Below are positions 52,675-61,096 of a DNA stretch of 64,000 nt, piece after piece; positions within the stretch are counted from its first letter, which is position 1; each line of letters starts with the position of its first letter. The notes beneath the pieces were generated by a model. It saw only the letters and a program-made list of their open reading frames with translations. It was not told where the DNA came from and did not search any database. Position numbers and translations under genes: made by a program. Origin of the DNA: Marinobacter sp. Its GTDB lineage: Bacteria; Pseudomonadota; Gammaproteobacteria; Pseudomonadales; Oleiphilaceae. The stretch covers positions 142,717-206,716 of the forward strand of contig JAIUMV010000004.1 of assembly GCA_022565395.1 (NCBI GenBank), given 5' to 3'.

Positions 52675-53493
52675 ATGAAAGACCTGAACAACAAAGTGGC
52701 CGTCATCACCGGTGCTGGCTCGGGTATCGGGCGGGCGCTGGCTGTGGAGTTGGCGAATCGTGGCTGCAAGCTGGCGCTGTCAGACGTCAATGAAGCCGGC
52801 CTGAAAGAAACCGCCGCCTTGTGTGCCGAGGTTGAAGTACGTACCTATCGGCTGGACGTTGCTGACCGTGATGCCATCTACGCTCATGCCGAGCAGGTGG
52901 TAAAGGACTTCGGTCAGGCCAACATCATCATCAACAATGCCGGTGTGGCCCTCTCCGCCACCGTTCAGGAAATGTCTGATGAAGACTTCAAATGGATCAT
53001 GGATATCGACTTCTGGGGCGTCGCCCACGGTACCCGCGCCTTCCTGCCGCACCTGATTGCCTCCGGCGACGGCCACGTAGTGAACATCTCCAGCCTGTTC
53101 GGCCTGATCGGTGTGCCCAAGCAGAGCGCCTACAACGCCGCCAAGTTTGCCGTGCGTGGCTTCACCGAAGCCCTGCGCCAGGAAATGGCCATTGAAGGCC
53201 AACCGGTGGGCGTCAGCTGCGTCCACCCGGGCGGTATCCGTACCAACATCGCCCGTGCTGCCCGTATGGCGATTGACGGCGCGAAAGCGGAAGCCCAGCG
53301 CAACACCTTCGACAAGATCGCCATGACCACGCCTGAGAAAGCGGCCAAGATCATTGTGCGCGGCATTATCAAGAACGAGTCCCGCATCCTGGTAGGCCCC
53401 GACGCCGTCGCCCTGGACGCCATGGCCCGCACCCTGGGCTCCGCCTATCAGCCCCTGGTAGCCAAGTTCTCCCGCAAGAGCCTGTACAACTGA
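52675..53493 (+). CDS. Short-chain dehydrogenase/reductase (SDR)
   Basis: Classical SDR of 272 aa. Nucleotide motif TGAGSGIG, NNAG, the catalytic Ser in SSLFGLIGVP, and YNAAK (YxxxK) are intact. The Asp in LALSDVNEAG suggests NAD(H) preference. GAGGA precedes the ATG. It resembles the SDRs found near lipid and wax metabolism genes in Alcanivorax and mycobacteria, which oxidise or reduce long-chain alcohols, aldehydes or ketones. The exact substrate is unknown. It ends at a strong terminator. Confidence 0.9.
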   Translation: MKDLNNKVAVITGAGSGIGRALAVELANRGCKLALSDVNEAGLKETAALCAEVEVRTYRLDVADRDAIYAHAEQVVKDFGQANIIINNAGVALSATVQEMSDEDFKWIMDIDFWGVAHGTRAFLPHLIASGDGHVVNISSLFGLIGVPKQSAYNAAKFAVRGFTEALRQEMAIEGQPVGVSCVHPGGIRTNIARAARMAIDGAKAEAQRNTFDKIAMTTPEKAAKIIVRGIIKNESRILVGPDAVALDAMARTLGSAYQPLVAKFSRKSLYN

Positions 53494-53517
53494 CCGGTTC
53501 TTTCCGCCGGTACACAG

Positions 53518-53541
53518 AGGGCGCCTGCGGGCGCCCTTTTT
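53518..53541 (+). terminator. Rho-independent terminator after the SDR gene
   Basis: AGGGCGCC-TGCG-GGCGCCCT: 8-bp stem followed by TTTTTG. Confidence 0.92.
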
Positions 53542-53547
53542 GTTATA

Positions 53548-53759
53548 GCCGCGGAATCCGCGGAAGGGCGCGGAAAGGAAAGATTAAAGATTTTTAGCCA
53601 CGGAAGACACGGAAGGACACGGACACGGACACGGACACGGACACGGACAAAGACTTACTAACTTATTAAAAGATATAATTTTTTGTCCGTGTTTTTCCGT
53701 GTCTTCCGTGGCTAGCTAATCAGTGTCTTTTTTCCGCGTCCTTCCGCGGATTCCGCGGC
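53548..53759. repeat. Nested palindromic repeat element, copy 1
   Basis: Outer 29-bp arms (53548-53576 and 53731-53759, one mismatch) begin GCCGCGGAATCCGCGGAAGG. Inner arms carry CCACGGAAGACACGGAAG and its complement CTTCCGTGTCTTCCGTGG. In between are five tandem GGACAC units (53615-53644) and an AT-rich core with ACTTACTAACTTATTAAAA. A second copy lies at 56.06-56.24 kb. It sits between convergent genes. Confidence 0.88.
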
Positions 53760-53770
53760 AAAAACAAAAA

Positions 53771-53797
53771 AACCGGAGCCCTAGCGGTGCTCCGGTT
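53771..53797 (-). terminator. Rho-independent terminator for the PF10118 hydrolase gene
   Basis: AACCGGAGC / GCTCCGGTT form a 9-bp stem; on the minus strand it is followed by a long T-rich tract. Confidence 0.9.
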
Positions 53798-53815
53798 CTG
53801 TTCAGCTCGTCAGGC

Positions 53816-54706
53816 TCAGTTCAGGGTGCGGCGGTTGCCAGCTTTGAACTCGGGCGCGATATAGCCTTCGATTTCATCCTTGAAGCGCTTGATCAACGCG
53901 CTGTTGTCGTGCTGCCAGGGGTGGTAGCCCGGCTTGAAGTAGTCCAGCCAGATGGGGATCAGGCTAGAGAAGGCGCCATCACGGCCCCAGCAGCGCCACA
54001 GACCTTTGGCGGTATCCTTCAGGCTGAAGCTCTTGCGGTCACGGACCATCATGCGGGTGGTGAAGTAACCGGCAACAACGAACAACAGGCCGGTGCTGGC
54101 TACCAGCGCGCCGGTGCGCTCCAGATAGTTGCCACCGACAGACTGGTATACGTCGTAAGCCACGCCTTTGTGCTCGGTTTCTTCAATGGCGTGCCAGACC
54201 CACAGCGGGCGCATGGACTCGTGCATGTCTTCACGCACATCATTACGGTCCAGCAGCATGTCCGCCATCATGGCCGTGATATGCTCCAGGGCGCAGGTGA
54301 TAGCCAGTTGCTGACGCTTGGGCAGCTTGCGGGCAATGCCCAGCAGCACTTTCAGCTGGTCTTCCAGCTCTTCCACCGGCATGCCCTGATCGCGCACATG
54401 CTGGTTCATGGTGATGTGCTCCAGGGAGTGCATGGCTTCCTGGCCAATAAAGCCCTTGATCTCTTCTTTCAGGGCCGGATCGGTAACCTGATCACGGAAC
54501 ATCCGCACAGAATCCACGAAGAAACGCTCGCCCTCCGGGAACAGGATGGACAGGGCGTTCATCATGTGGCTCAGGAACGGGCTGTTCTCCAGCCAGTAGC
54601 GCGGCACCTGCTCACCAAACTCGAAACCCATACGCTGCGGCTTGATGGTGACGTCCGCGGGCTTGCGGTGGCTGATGGTTTTGCTGGTTGCGATAGTATT
54701 TTGCAT
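53816..54706 (-). CDS. PF10118 metal-dependent hydrolase
   Basis: A 296-aa protein of the predicted metal-dependent hydrolase family (PF10118). The helical core is rich in Glu/His pairs: SILFPEGERFFVDSVR, GQEAMHSLEHITMNQ, CALEHITAMMADML and WHAIEETEHKGVAYDVY, giving the ExxH and HxxxE ligands of a ferritin-like di-metal site. A hydrophobic segment (about 205-230) may attach it to the membrane. The ATG at 54706 follows GAGGAG. It is divergent from an AraC regulator, the common arrangement in hydrocarbon-degrading and mycolic-acid bacteria. The substrate is unknown; a lipid or steroid is likely. Confidence 0.86.
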   Translation of the reverse strand: MQNTIATSKTISHRKPADVTIKPQRMGFEFGEQVPRYWLENSPFLSHMMNALSILFPEGERFFVDSVRMFRDQVTDPALKEEIKGFIGQEAMHSLEHITMNQHVRDQGMPVEELEDQLKVLLGIARKLPKRQQLAITCALEHITAMMADMLLDRNDVREDMHESMRPLWVWHAIEETEHKGVAYDVYQSVGGNYLERTGALVASTGLLFVVAGYFTTRMMVRDRKSFSLKDTAKGLWRCWGRDGAFSSLIPIWLDYFKPGYHPWQHDNSALIKRFKDEIEGYIAPEFKAGNRRTLN

Positions 54707-54936
54707 TACAACTCCTCTGCGCAAAGCGCTTTGGTCAATGTCATGGCTACAGTGTGGGCTGGTCAAGCGCTTGGTAGAATGCGTAAATAGGACGCTGATC
54801 GTGGATGATGGGCCACAGCCTTCTATAATTGGCTCTGCTGACACTGAAATCGGGTGCTTTAGCCACACCGACGAAGTTCACGCTTCGTGTTAGCATCAGT
54901 TCACATTTCCGTATCGGACACCCGAAAAGGATCCTT

Positions 54937-56043
54937 ATGACCAGTACCAACCGTGAGAAAGAGCGCCAGATGCTAGGGCTCTTCCTGATTCCCGGGGTAT
55001 ATCTGCGTGTTATGGCTGAGACAGTGCGTCGGTTGGGGCATGACGACCGCCCTCTTTATGACGGCCTGGCGATCAAGCCTGAGGACCTGCTGCCTAACGA
55101 CAGCCGGGTGTTTATTACCGATGCCATCCTGATGCTCGAACGCTCTATGAAGCTGGCGGCGAACGAGGGGCTGAGCTTTATCCTCGCCCGCGAGCTGCGC
55201 CTGACCATCCACGGTACGCTGGGCCTGGCAGCGCTCACCAGCCCCACCATGGCGGGGGCACTGGACTCCGTAAGACGCTACCTGCAGCTACGCGCGCCCT
55301 TTCTGAGCATGGATATGCGGGAAGCGGGCGACAAGGTGCTGGTGCAGATGAAATCCGAGTTCGATGTACCGCATCTGTACCAGTTTCTGGCAGAAGTGGT
55401 CAGCGCTACCCTGGTGATGTTGGCGGAACAATTGGTAGACCGCAGCAGCGCCAAGGAACAGGGCTTTGAGCTTGAAGAAGGCAAGCTGACGGGGGTAGTG
55501 ATCAAGCTCAGAGCACCAGAGCCGGTCTATTTCAAGAAATTTGCCAGCCAGTTGCCGGTGGCCTATGAGTTTGGCCAGGACAGCGACATGCTGGTATTCC
55601 CCAAAGATCTGCTCAAAGCCAAGATGCGCCTGGCGGATGCGGAAGCCTCCGAAATGGCCCGCCAGCAGTGTGAGTTCGAGCTACAGAAGGCACTGAAAGA
55701 GCAGGGCGACATCACCCTGGCCATCCGCAACATGCTGCATGTCATGCCCGGCCCGTTGCCTTCCCTGGAAGCCATGGCCGAGCGCTTCTGCGTCTCCTCC
55801 CGCACCCTCAAACGCCGCCTGGCGGACCGGGACACCACCTACCGGGAGATCGTTGAAGCCGTACTGAAAGACCGCGCCATCCAGCTACTGCGCTACACCA
55901 ACCAGTCCATCAGCGAGATTGCTTATGAACTGGGCTACGCCGACCTGTCCAACTTCAGCCGCGCGTTCCGCAAATGGACCGGCAAGTCTGCCAGCGAATT
56001 CCGCGAAGGCGGCCCTGATCCTGCGCCTGAAATCGGGCCCTGA
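54937..56043 (+). CDS. AraC-family transcriptional regulator (PF12625 ligand domain)
   Basis: A 368-aa regulator. The N-terminal half is an arabinose-type ligand-binding domain (PF12625) with LAANEGLSFILARELRLTIHG-like content; the C-terminal 100 residues hold two helix-turn-helix motifs, ending in SISEIAYELGYADLSNFSRA and FRKWTGKSASEFRE. AAAAGGA precedes the ATG at 54937. It diverges from the PF10118 hydrolase gene across a 230-base spacer and probably activates it in response to a hydrophobic ligand. Homologues next to such hydrolases are common. Confidence 0.9.
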   Translation: MTSTNREKERQMLGLFLIPGVYLRVMAETVRRLGHDDRPLYDGLAIKPEDLLPNDSRVFITDAILMLERSMKLAANEGLSFILARELRLTIHGTLGLAALTSPTMAGALDSVRRYLQLRAPFLSMDMREAGDKVLVQMKSEFDVPHLYQFLAEVVSATLVMLAEQLVDRSSAKEQGFELEEGKLTGVVIKLRAPEPVYFKKFASQLPVAYEFGQDSDMLVFPKDLLKAKMRLADAEASEMARQQCEFELQKALKEQGDITLAIRNMLHVMPGPLPSLEAMAERFCVSSRTLKRRLADRDTTYREIVEAVLKDRAIQLLRYTNQSISEIAYELGYADLSNFSRAFRKWTGKSASEFREGGPDPAPEIGP

Positions 56044-56059
56044 TCAACCCCCTTTTTTA

Positions 56060-56240
56060 GCCGCGGAAACCACGGAAGGACGCGGAAAAAGACACTGATT
56101 AGCCACGGACGGCACGGACTGACACGGACAAATACTTACTAACTTATTAAAAACTTTATATTTTTTGTCCGTGAGTGTCTGTGCCGTCCATGGCCAAAAA
56201 TCTTTTATCTTTTTCCGCGTCCTTCCGCGGATTCCGCGGC
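56060..56240. repeat. Nested palindromic repeat element, copy 2
   Basis: Same design as the 53.5-kb element: outer arms GCCGCGGAAAC...CGCGGAAAAA and TTTTTCCGCGTCCTTCCGCGG..., inner arms GCCACGGACGGCACGGAC and GTGCCGTCCATGGC, and the identical core ACTTACTAACTTATTAAAA. It lies between the convergent AraC and WS/DGAT genes. Inner arms differ from copy 1 in sequence but keep their pairing. Confidence 0.87.
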
Positions 56241-56249
56241 AAAAATTCG

Positions 56250-57608
56250 TTACCCCAACCCCCGCTCCAGGTCTGCCAACCCATCCTCCAGGTAGTCCAG
56301 CATGCGCTGCAAGCTAGGCAACGTCCGGCGGCAGCCTACCAGGCCGAATTCGATCTGGTCGCAGTAGCTGGTCAACGTCATGTTCAGGGCCTGGCGGTCG
56401 AGGGCGATGGACACCGGGTACATGCCTTCCAGGCGGGCGCCGTTCCAGTAGCTGGGCTCCTTTGGCCCCGGTACGTTGGAAATCACCACGTTGAAGGTCT
56501 GCCACTTGGGGGCCAGCCCGGTCAGCAGGTTGAAACCGGCCGGGGCCAGGGTCAGGGCGGTGTAGTTGAGGATCTCCTCCGGGCTCATGCTGGCGTAGCG
56601 GTCCTTGGCTTCCATGATGCTGGCGCGGATATGCATCAGGCGCTGCACCGGGTCGTTCAGATGGGTGCCCAACGACGCCAGGATTACCCCCACCTGATTG
56701 CCCTCGCTGGAATCATCCTTGCGCAGGGATACCGGAATCATGGCGATCAGCGGTTTCTCCGGCAGCGCATCCAGGTTCATCAGGTAGGTGCGTAGGGCGC
56801 TGGCGCACATGGCCGTGACCACATCGTTTACCGTGGCGCCGTAGGCTTCACCCACCGCCTTGATGCGTTTCAGGCAATAGGACTGCGCAGCAAACCGGCG
56901 GGAGCCGGTAATGGGTTTGTTCAGCAGGCTCTGCGGCGCATGGAAGATGGACTTGTAGGCCGGGTCCTTGCGCGCATCATTAATGGTCTTGAACAACTCG
57001 CGGGTGACGGTGGGCAGCGTGCCCAGCTGCCGGCTGCCCGCCCCAAGCAACTGCATCAGGCTTTGAATCACCGAGGGGGCTTCCCCTGCCCGCTTCTGCC
57101 GCGGTGGCAAGGCCCAGATGGGCGGCAGGTCACGGGCGTCAGGATCGGTGGACAGAATACGCTGTGCCGTGCGCATGGCCGAGACGCCATCCATCAGTGC
57201 GTGGTGCACCTTGGTGTACAGGGCAAATTGCCGCCCCTGCAACCCCTCAATCAGATGCACTTCCCACAGTGGCCGCTCCCGGTCCATGGCATGGCTGTGC
57301 TCTGCCGAGACAAACGCCAGCAGCTCGCGGATACGGCCGGGGGTTGGCAGAGCTTCATGCCGTAAGTGATGGTCCAGATCCAGCTGCGGATCTTCCTGCC
57401 AATAGGACTGCCCGAGCCGGCTCACCAGCCGCTGGTTAAAGGGCGCGGTGACCTTGGTGTGGGCCCGTAACTGCTCGACGAGCTGCGACACGTAATTGTC
57501 CGGGGCATCCTCGGGAAAGGAGAACAGCTGCAGGCCAGCCACATGCATGGGTTGCTGGCGCTTTTCCAGCCACAGGAAGAGTTGGTCGGTGGGGCTGAGC
57601 ATTTTCAT
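56250..57608 (-). CDS. Wax ester synthase / diacylglycerol acyltransferase (WS/DGAT)
   Basis: Bifunctional acyltransferase of 452 aa that makes wax esters and triacylglycerol from acyl-CoA. The catalytic motif HHALMDG lies at 135-141 (HHxxxDG). The start MKMLSPTDQLFLWLEKRQQP is nearly identical to Alcanivorax AtfA as I remember it, as are QMSPEEILNFTAL-like and VVISNVPGPKEPSYWNGARL segments. The second conserved ND motif (VNDVVTAMC) is present. It acts at the inner membrane, where lipid inclusions form. It is convergent with the AraC gene and is the last gene before the foreign region. Confidence 0.95.
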   Translation of the reverse strand: MKMLSPTDQLFLWLEKRQQPMHVAGLQLFSFPEDAPDNYVSQLVEQLRAHTKVTAPFNQRLVSRLGQSYWQEDPQLDLDHHLRHEALPTPGRIRELLAFVSAEHSHAMDRERPLWEVHLIEGLQGRQFALYTKVHHALMDGVSAMRTAQRILSTDPDARDLPPIWALPPRQKRAGEAPSVIQSLMQLLGAGSRQLGTLPTVTRELFKTINDARKDPAYKSIFHAPQSLLNKPITGSRRFAAQSYCLKRIKAVGEAYGATVNDVVTAMCASALRTYLMNLDALPEKPLIAMIPVSLRKDDSSEGNQVGVILASLGTHLNDPVQRLMHIRASIMEAKDRYASMSPEEILNYTALTLAPAGFNLLTGLAPKWQTFNVVISNVPGPKEPSYWNGARLEGMYPVSIALDRQALNMTLTSYCDQIEFGLVGCRRTLPSLQRMLDYLEDGLADLERGLG

Positions 57609-58183
57609 GGATAAGATCTCTATTGTTCTTTTATGACGGTAAGTCTACAGGCTTTTAACCGGGCAGCCACTGCAATCAGGGTCAGCTGAATGTTGATGCG
57701 GCGATACCCCAGCGCGCCGTTCAGTGCAGTCAGCCAGGGATCACATTGCGGCTCAGATGGCCTGCAAGGGTATGAGGAGGTGGGCAACTAGTCTTGCGAA
57801 GATGTACGGTGAGCACTAGATTAGAAAACAGGTCACAGCCCGTGTATTGACGCTTCAGTGGGCTGCGCATGTCTTTGCCAGGGATTGGGTGTCAGGTAGC
57901 CGGCGGGGCGGTAGCGTGTTTTTTGCCGGTGTGTTTTGCTTGTTTCCCTTCGTTTTGGCTGCATGGGTGGGTTTCTGCCTGGCGCTGGATTCTGTTGGCT
58001 GTGGTTTTAAACAGTATGATTGAGTTAGGGTGGTTAGCGTGCGTTGCGAATACGTGGGGTGTTTGTTGGGGTGGGTTTAGGCTTTTGTTTTTAAAGGGTT
58101 TTTTTGGTTTCTGAGTTGGTGTTTGTTTTGTAATAATGAAGCAGTCAAATTTTTGCGCTTGTGGAGCGTGCTATCTAACAGCT
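57609..58183. other. Gene-free junction, G/T-rich on the + strand
   Basis: From the start codon of WS/DGAT to the first cassette boundary no convincing gene is seen. Bases about 57880-58135 are strikingly rich in G and T on one strand (runs such as GGGTTTTTTTGG). The 246-base frame in it encodes only Trp/Cys/Gly/Phe-rich sequence and is rejected. No integrase gene or remnant of one is recognisable here. Confidence 0.6.
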
Positions 58184-58190
58184 GTTATAA
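58171..58190 (+). other. Possible attI-like (or degenerate attC) site at the array start
   Basis: CTATCTAACAGCTGTTATAA contains an imperfect inverted pair (CTAAC / GTTAT) like the simple core of attI sites. Its GTTATAA (58184-58190) is the exact reverse complement of TTATAAC at the end of the first cassette, as expected for the cassette's R' sequence. No stem like that of the other attC sites is found upstream. Confidence 0.5.
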
Positions 58191-58234
58191 GCCAAAGATA
58201 CGCCGCAATGGTGTCTATTAAAGGAAGTAAGAAC

Positions 58235-60340
58235 ATGAATCCAAAAGTCGCCGATGATTACACAAAACCAATGATTCGTGTCTTTATCATGTTAGCTGGG
58301 TTGCTGTGTGCGCTCATCATTTCATGGAAATTCACAGGCTCTCCGCTTCCCCAAGACCCTCAGTATGCAATAGTTTTCCAGAATGCTCTTCTATTGATTG
58401 TCCTGGGTTCGGCAATCTTAGAGCATTTTTTTACAAAACCTGCAGATTCAATGATCAATTCGCTAATGGCTGGCATAACAATGCTCGGCGTATATCATGT
58501 GTCACCGGTACTTGCTTGGTGGGTTGTATTTTCTTACTGTCTTTTTGTTTTCCTAATCTCGGCTATTTGTGTGGCAACATCAGGAGGACGAGTTTCTGGT
58601 GAGTTCACCTCGGTGGTTAATAGCCGACTTTATAAACCGGCCATTGTCCTCGGTCGATCTAGGCTGATATTTTCTGTAGTGTTTTTGTTCGGTATTTACT
58701 CATTCTATTCGATCCAATCCGAACTGGCTGTTTATCTCATAGTGTTTTGGGGTGTATTTATGGCCATATGGCCATTAAGAATCCCTCAACTGTTGTCCTC
58801 AATGAGCTTTAGGGGGCAAGAAATAATCCAGCCCATAGGCAAGTTACTTAGACTGGATAACCCAGGAATTTTAAGATTCGCCATAAATCAGAATACTGAT
58901 TGGGAGCGGGGTAAGCCTCTAATCTATCAGCGTGTTGATAAAAGTCAGCAATGGGTTTTGCCTTTGTATTCCCACCTCAACGACGAGCGCAGAATAGGAA
59001 CCGCAATGCTTCTTGGTGCTGTGGAGAATTTAAAGACTGGGTTAGTTGATGGGCATATCTATGAACCGAGTGAGTTGTTAGAAAACGATGCTGTAATGGG
59101 CCTTTTAGGAGAAACCACACAGGCTAGACTACTTGGCTTTGTAGCTGAGGATTCTTCGATTGGGCGAATCAGACTTGAGGTGAAGGCCGGTTGTCCATGT
59201 GCGGATGGCATGCTTATTTGGTGCAAGGTCGACGGCAAAAAGATTTTCTACCAGATTTCTGCTGGGACAACAATTGAGGAAAATTTAGATGGCGATAAAC
59301 ACGGCTACCAAATAGCCTTTGCTGCTCAGTTAGGGATATTGGAGAACGGAGAGTTTATAAAGTTTGATTGGCTTCCAAATATGAATGCACCAGTTTTTTC
59401 CTTAGCTGATAACACTGCTGATCTTTATGTGGGCGAACCTAACCCAAATTACTTCAATTTTGGAAACCTGCCAAAGTCAAATGTTCCTGTAGTAGGTGAT
59501 TTTGTTGGTAATTTCAATTTTCATACGGCGGTTCTTGGTGTAACTGGGTCTGGCAAAACTGAATTTGCTTTTGACCTAATCAGACATTCAGTGGCCTGTG
59601 GGATAAAAGTGATCTGCATAGATTTGACTTCACAGTACAAAGGCCGACTTGCAGACCTGAATCCAACTGATCTTTCAATTCAAGAGCAGACATCACGAGA
59701 TCTAAGTCAAAAGCTATTTGATGTTGAGACTGGGACTTACGGTGCTCCAAATGAAAAAAAAGCTCTACAGGCGTTTAGCGAACAGCTCAGACATGATGTG
59801 GATGCTTCGTTAAGGGCATTTATGGCCGATGAAGGCGCCAGGCTGGGGCTTATCCAGTTGCCAGAAATTTCCAATTCGCAGGCATCAATTTTCATCACGG
59901 AAATATACATGTCGTGTCTGCTGAACATCGCCAAGGAAAGTTTTGGCGACGAATCCAAAAAAATCCTTGTTGCAGTAGAAGAAGCTCACACGATAATGCC
60001 TGAATCAGCAACAATGGGTGTCTCTGATTTTGCCTCTAAAGGTTTGGTTGCAAAAATTTCGCAGATTGCACTTCAGGGTAGGAAATATAATGTCGGCCTT
60101 CTCGTTCTGGCTCAAAGAACAGCCAACGTAAGCAAAACCGTGCTAACTCAGTGTAACTCTATTATCAGCTTTGCGTGTTATGACGATACAAGTATTGGCT
60201 TTCTAAGAAATATTTTTGGCTCCAGTTGTGCTGAGATGGTTCCAAATCTAAAGAAACTTCAAGCGGTTGTTTTTGGTAAAATAGTCAAATCCGAGAGGCC
60301 GATTGTTGTCGAAATTCCTTATGATGAAAATAAGGTATAG
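58235..60340 (+). CDS. Membrane-anchored HerA/DUF87-like ATPase (cassette 1)
   Basis: A 701-aa protein from the ATG at 58235, which has AAGGAAG 7 bases upstream; ATGs at 58136 and 58208 lack ribosome sites and the first lies outside the cassette. Residues about 10-200 hold five to six membrane helices. A beta-rich region (about 215-420) resembles the HAS-barrel part of HerA proteins. The ATPase has Walker A GVTGSGKTEFAFDL (about 435) and Walker B ILVAVEEAHTIMP (about 577), with LVLAQRTANVSKTVLTQCN as sensor/arginine region, as in HerA/FtsK translocases. HerA-type ATPases move DNA and partner with nucleases, several in anti-phage systems. The membrane domain is unusual. Function is not established. 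Confidence 0.8.
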   Translation: MNPKVADDYTKPMIRVFIMLAGLLCALIISWKFTGSPLPQDPQYAIVFQNALLLIVLGSAILEHFFTKPADSMINSLMAGITMLGVYHVSPVLAWWVVFSYCLFVFLISAICVATSGGRVSGEFTSVVNSRLYKPAIVLGRSRLIFSVVFLFGIYSFYSIQSELAVYLIVFWGVFMAIWPLRIPQLLSSMSFRGQEIIQPIGKLLRLDNPGILRFAINQNTDWERGKPLIYQRVDKSQQWVLPLYSHLNDERRIGTAMLLGAVENLKTGLVDGHIYEPSELLENDAVMGLLGETTQARLLGFVAEDSSIGRIRLEVKAGCPCADGMLIWCKVDGKKIFYQISAGTTIEENLDGDKHGYQIAFAAQLGILENGEFIKFDWLPNMNAPVFSLADNTADLYVGEPNPNYFNFGNLPKSNVPVVGDFVGNFNFHTAVLGVTGSGKTEFAFDLIRHSVACGIKVICIDLTSQYKGRLADLNPTDLSIQEQTSRDLSQKLFDVETGTYGAPNEKKALQAFSEQLRHDVDASLRAFMADEGARLGLIQLPEISNSQASIFITEIYMSCLLNIAKESFGDESKKILVAVEEAHTIMPESATMGVSDFASKGLVAKISQIALQGRKYNVGLLVLAQRTANVSKTVLTQCNSIISFACYDDTSIGFLRNIFGSSCAEMVPNLKKLQAVVFGKIVKSERPIVVEIPYDENKV

Positions 60341-60348
60341 CCATTGAC

Positions 60349-60368
60349 AGCCAACAGCACAGTTGGCT
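60349..60368 (+). other. Short hairpin abutting the first attC
   Basis: AGCCAAC-AGCACA-GTTGGCT, a perfect 7-bp stem directly before the R'' core. It may be a weak terminator at the cassette end. Confidence 0.4.
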
Positions 60369-60439
60369 TATAACAAGCGCAAGCAGTCGGAAAAATTGCT
60401 CGCTGCGCTCCCAATTTTCCGCTGTTGCGAGCGTTAAAT
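60368..60439 (+). repeat. attC site 1
   Basis: R'' TTATAAC and R' GTTAAAT enclose a 72-bp imperfect palindrome: GCGCAA.../TTGCGAGC outer arms and CGGAAAAATTG/CAATTTTCCG inner arms with a CTCGCTGCGCTCC loop. The loop GCTGCGCTC is shared with sites 2 and 3. Confidence 0.9.
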
Positions 60440-60455
60440 ACCAAGGAGAACGTAG

Positions 60456-61016
60456 GTGTACGAGTCAAAATTTTTGGATGCGCTCGAACGAACGACACGC
60501 TTTGGCTTGAGCACTCCAAACGTTGAATTAAGTGATGCTCGATTTCTGACCGAAGAGGCTTTGAGCCGCCTTCCGATTGCGATATGCGACATTATGGGCG
60601 AGTTGAATGAAGAGGATGTCGTGGCTCAATGTCTCTCGCTTCACATGAGACTAAAACCAGTTATTGAACAAATTTTAGATTGTAGCGCTTTCTACACCAT
60701 TGGGTGGGTTAGCTTTGAAAACAGTGAGATGTTCAAGCAGACAGAAGAAAGCATGTCGGAAATGCTCAAGAAGGGCATCACGGGCTCTGATGTAAATATC
60801 CATGCGTGGCTTACGCTTCCTTCTCTGGAAATATTGGATTTCTCTCTTCCAACAACTTACGCGAAGGCAAATGGCATTGAGGAAGGTATAGGCGGAGCAA
60901 TCACAATGCATCCGTCAGACCTTACCGGCGGAATGGTGTACCAGCCAATGCTTGTTGGTGAGGAATTCCTTTCGAAATCAGGTGCAATGAGGTTTTTTGC
61001 TACGTACAGTATTTAA
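60456..61016 (+). CDS. Hypothetical protein of cassette 2
   Basis: A 186-aa soluble protein with a GTG start 7 bases after AAGGAG. No signal peptide, membrane segment or catalytic motif is recognised. The N-terminal 60 residues are helical and acidic (LSRLPIAICDIMGELNEED), and the C-terminal half alternates strands and helices with GGAITMHPSDLTGGMVYQP. Three Cys are present. Its stop codon lies inside the R'' core of the next attC, typical of compact cassettes. I do not recognise the family. Composition is AT-richer than the chromosome. Confidence 0.7.
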   Translation: MYESKFLDALERTTRFGLSTPNVELSDARFLTEEALSRLPIAICDIMGELNEEDVVAQCLSLHMRLKPVIEQILDCSAFYTIGWVSFENSEMFKQTEESMSEMLKKGITGSDVNIHAWLTLPSLEILDFSLPTTYAKANGIEEGIGGAITMHPSDLTGGMVYQPMLVGEEFLSKSGAMRFFATYSI

Positions 61017-61082
61017 CAAGCGCATGTTGTCGGACTGGTTTTCCGCTGCGCTCCAAACCAGCCGCAAATGCGAGCGTTATAT
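61011..61082 (+). repeat. attC site 2
   Basis: R'' ATTTAAC (containing the stop codon of cassette 2) and R' GTTATAT bound a 72-bp site. Outer arms AAGCGCAT/ATGCGAGC, inner arms CTGGTTT/AAACCAG, loop CCGCTGCGCTCC. It differs from site 3 inside the R boundaries by one base (GCGAGC versus GCGGGC). Confidence 0.93.
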
Positions 61083-61096
61083 CTCAAGGAGATCTC

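Noticed and set aside
53615..53650. GGACAC tandem repeat as a possible CRISPR-like array
   Set aside because: Units are contiguous 6-mers without spacers; it is a microsatellite inside the palindromic element.
53723..54790. 355-residue frame opposite the PF10118 hydrolase gene
   Set aside because: Shadow of a well-supported gene; it would also start within the palindromic repeat.
57869..58114. 81-residue open frame next to the cassette array
   Set aside because: Composition (Trp, Cys, Gly, Phe) follows from the G/T-rich DNA; no ribosome binding site and no recognisable fold.
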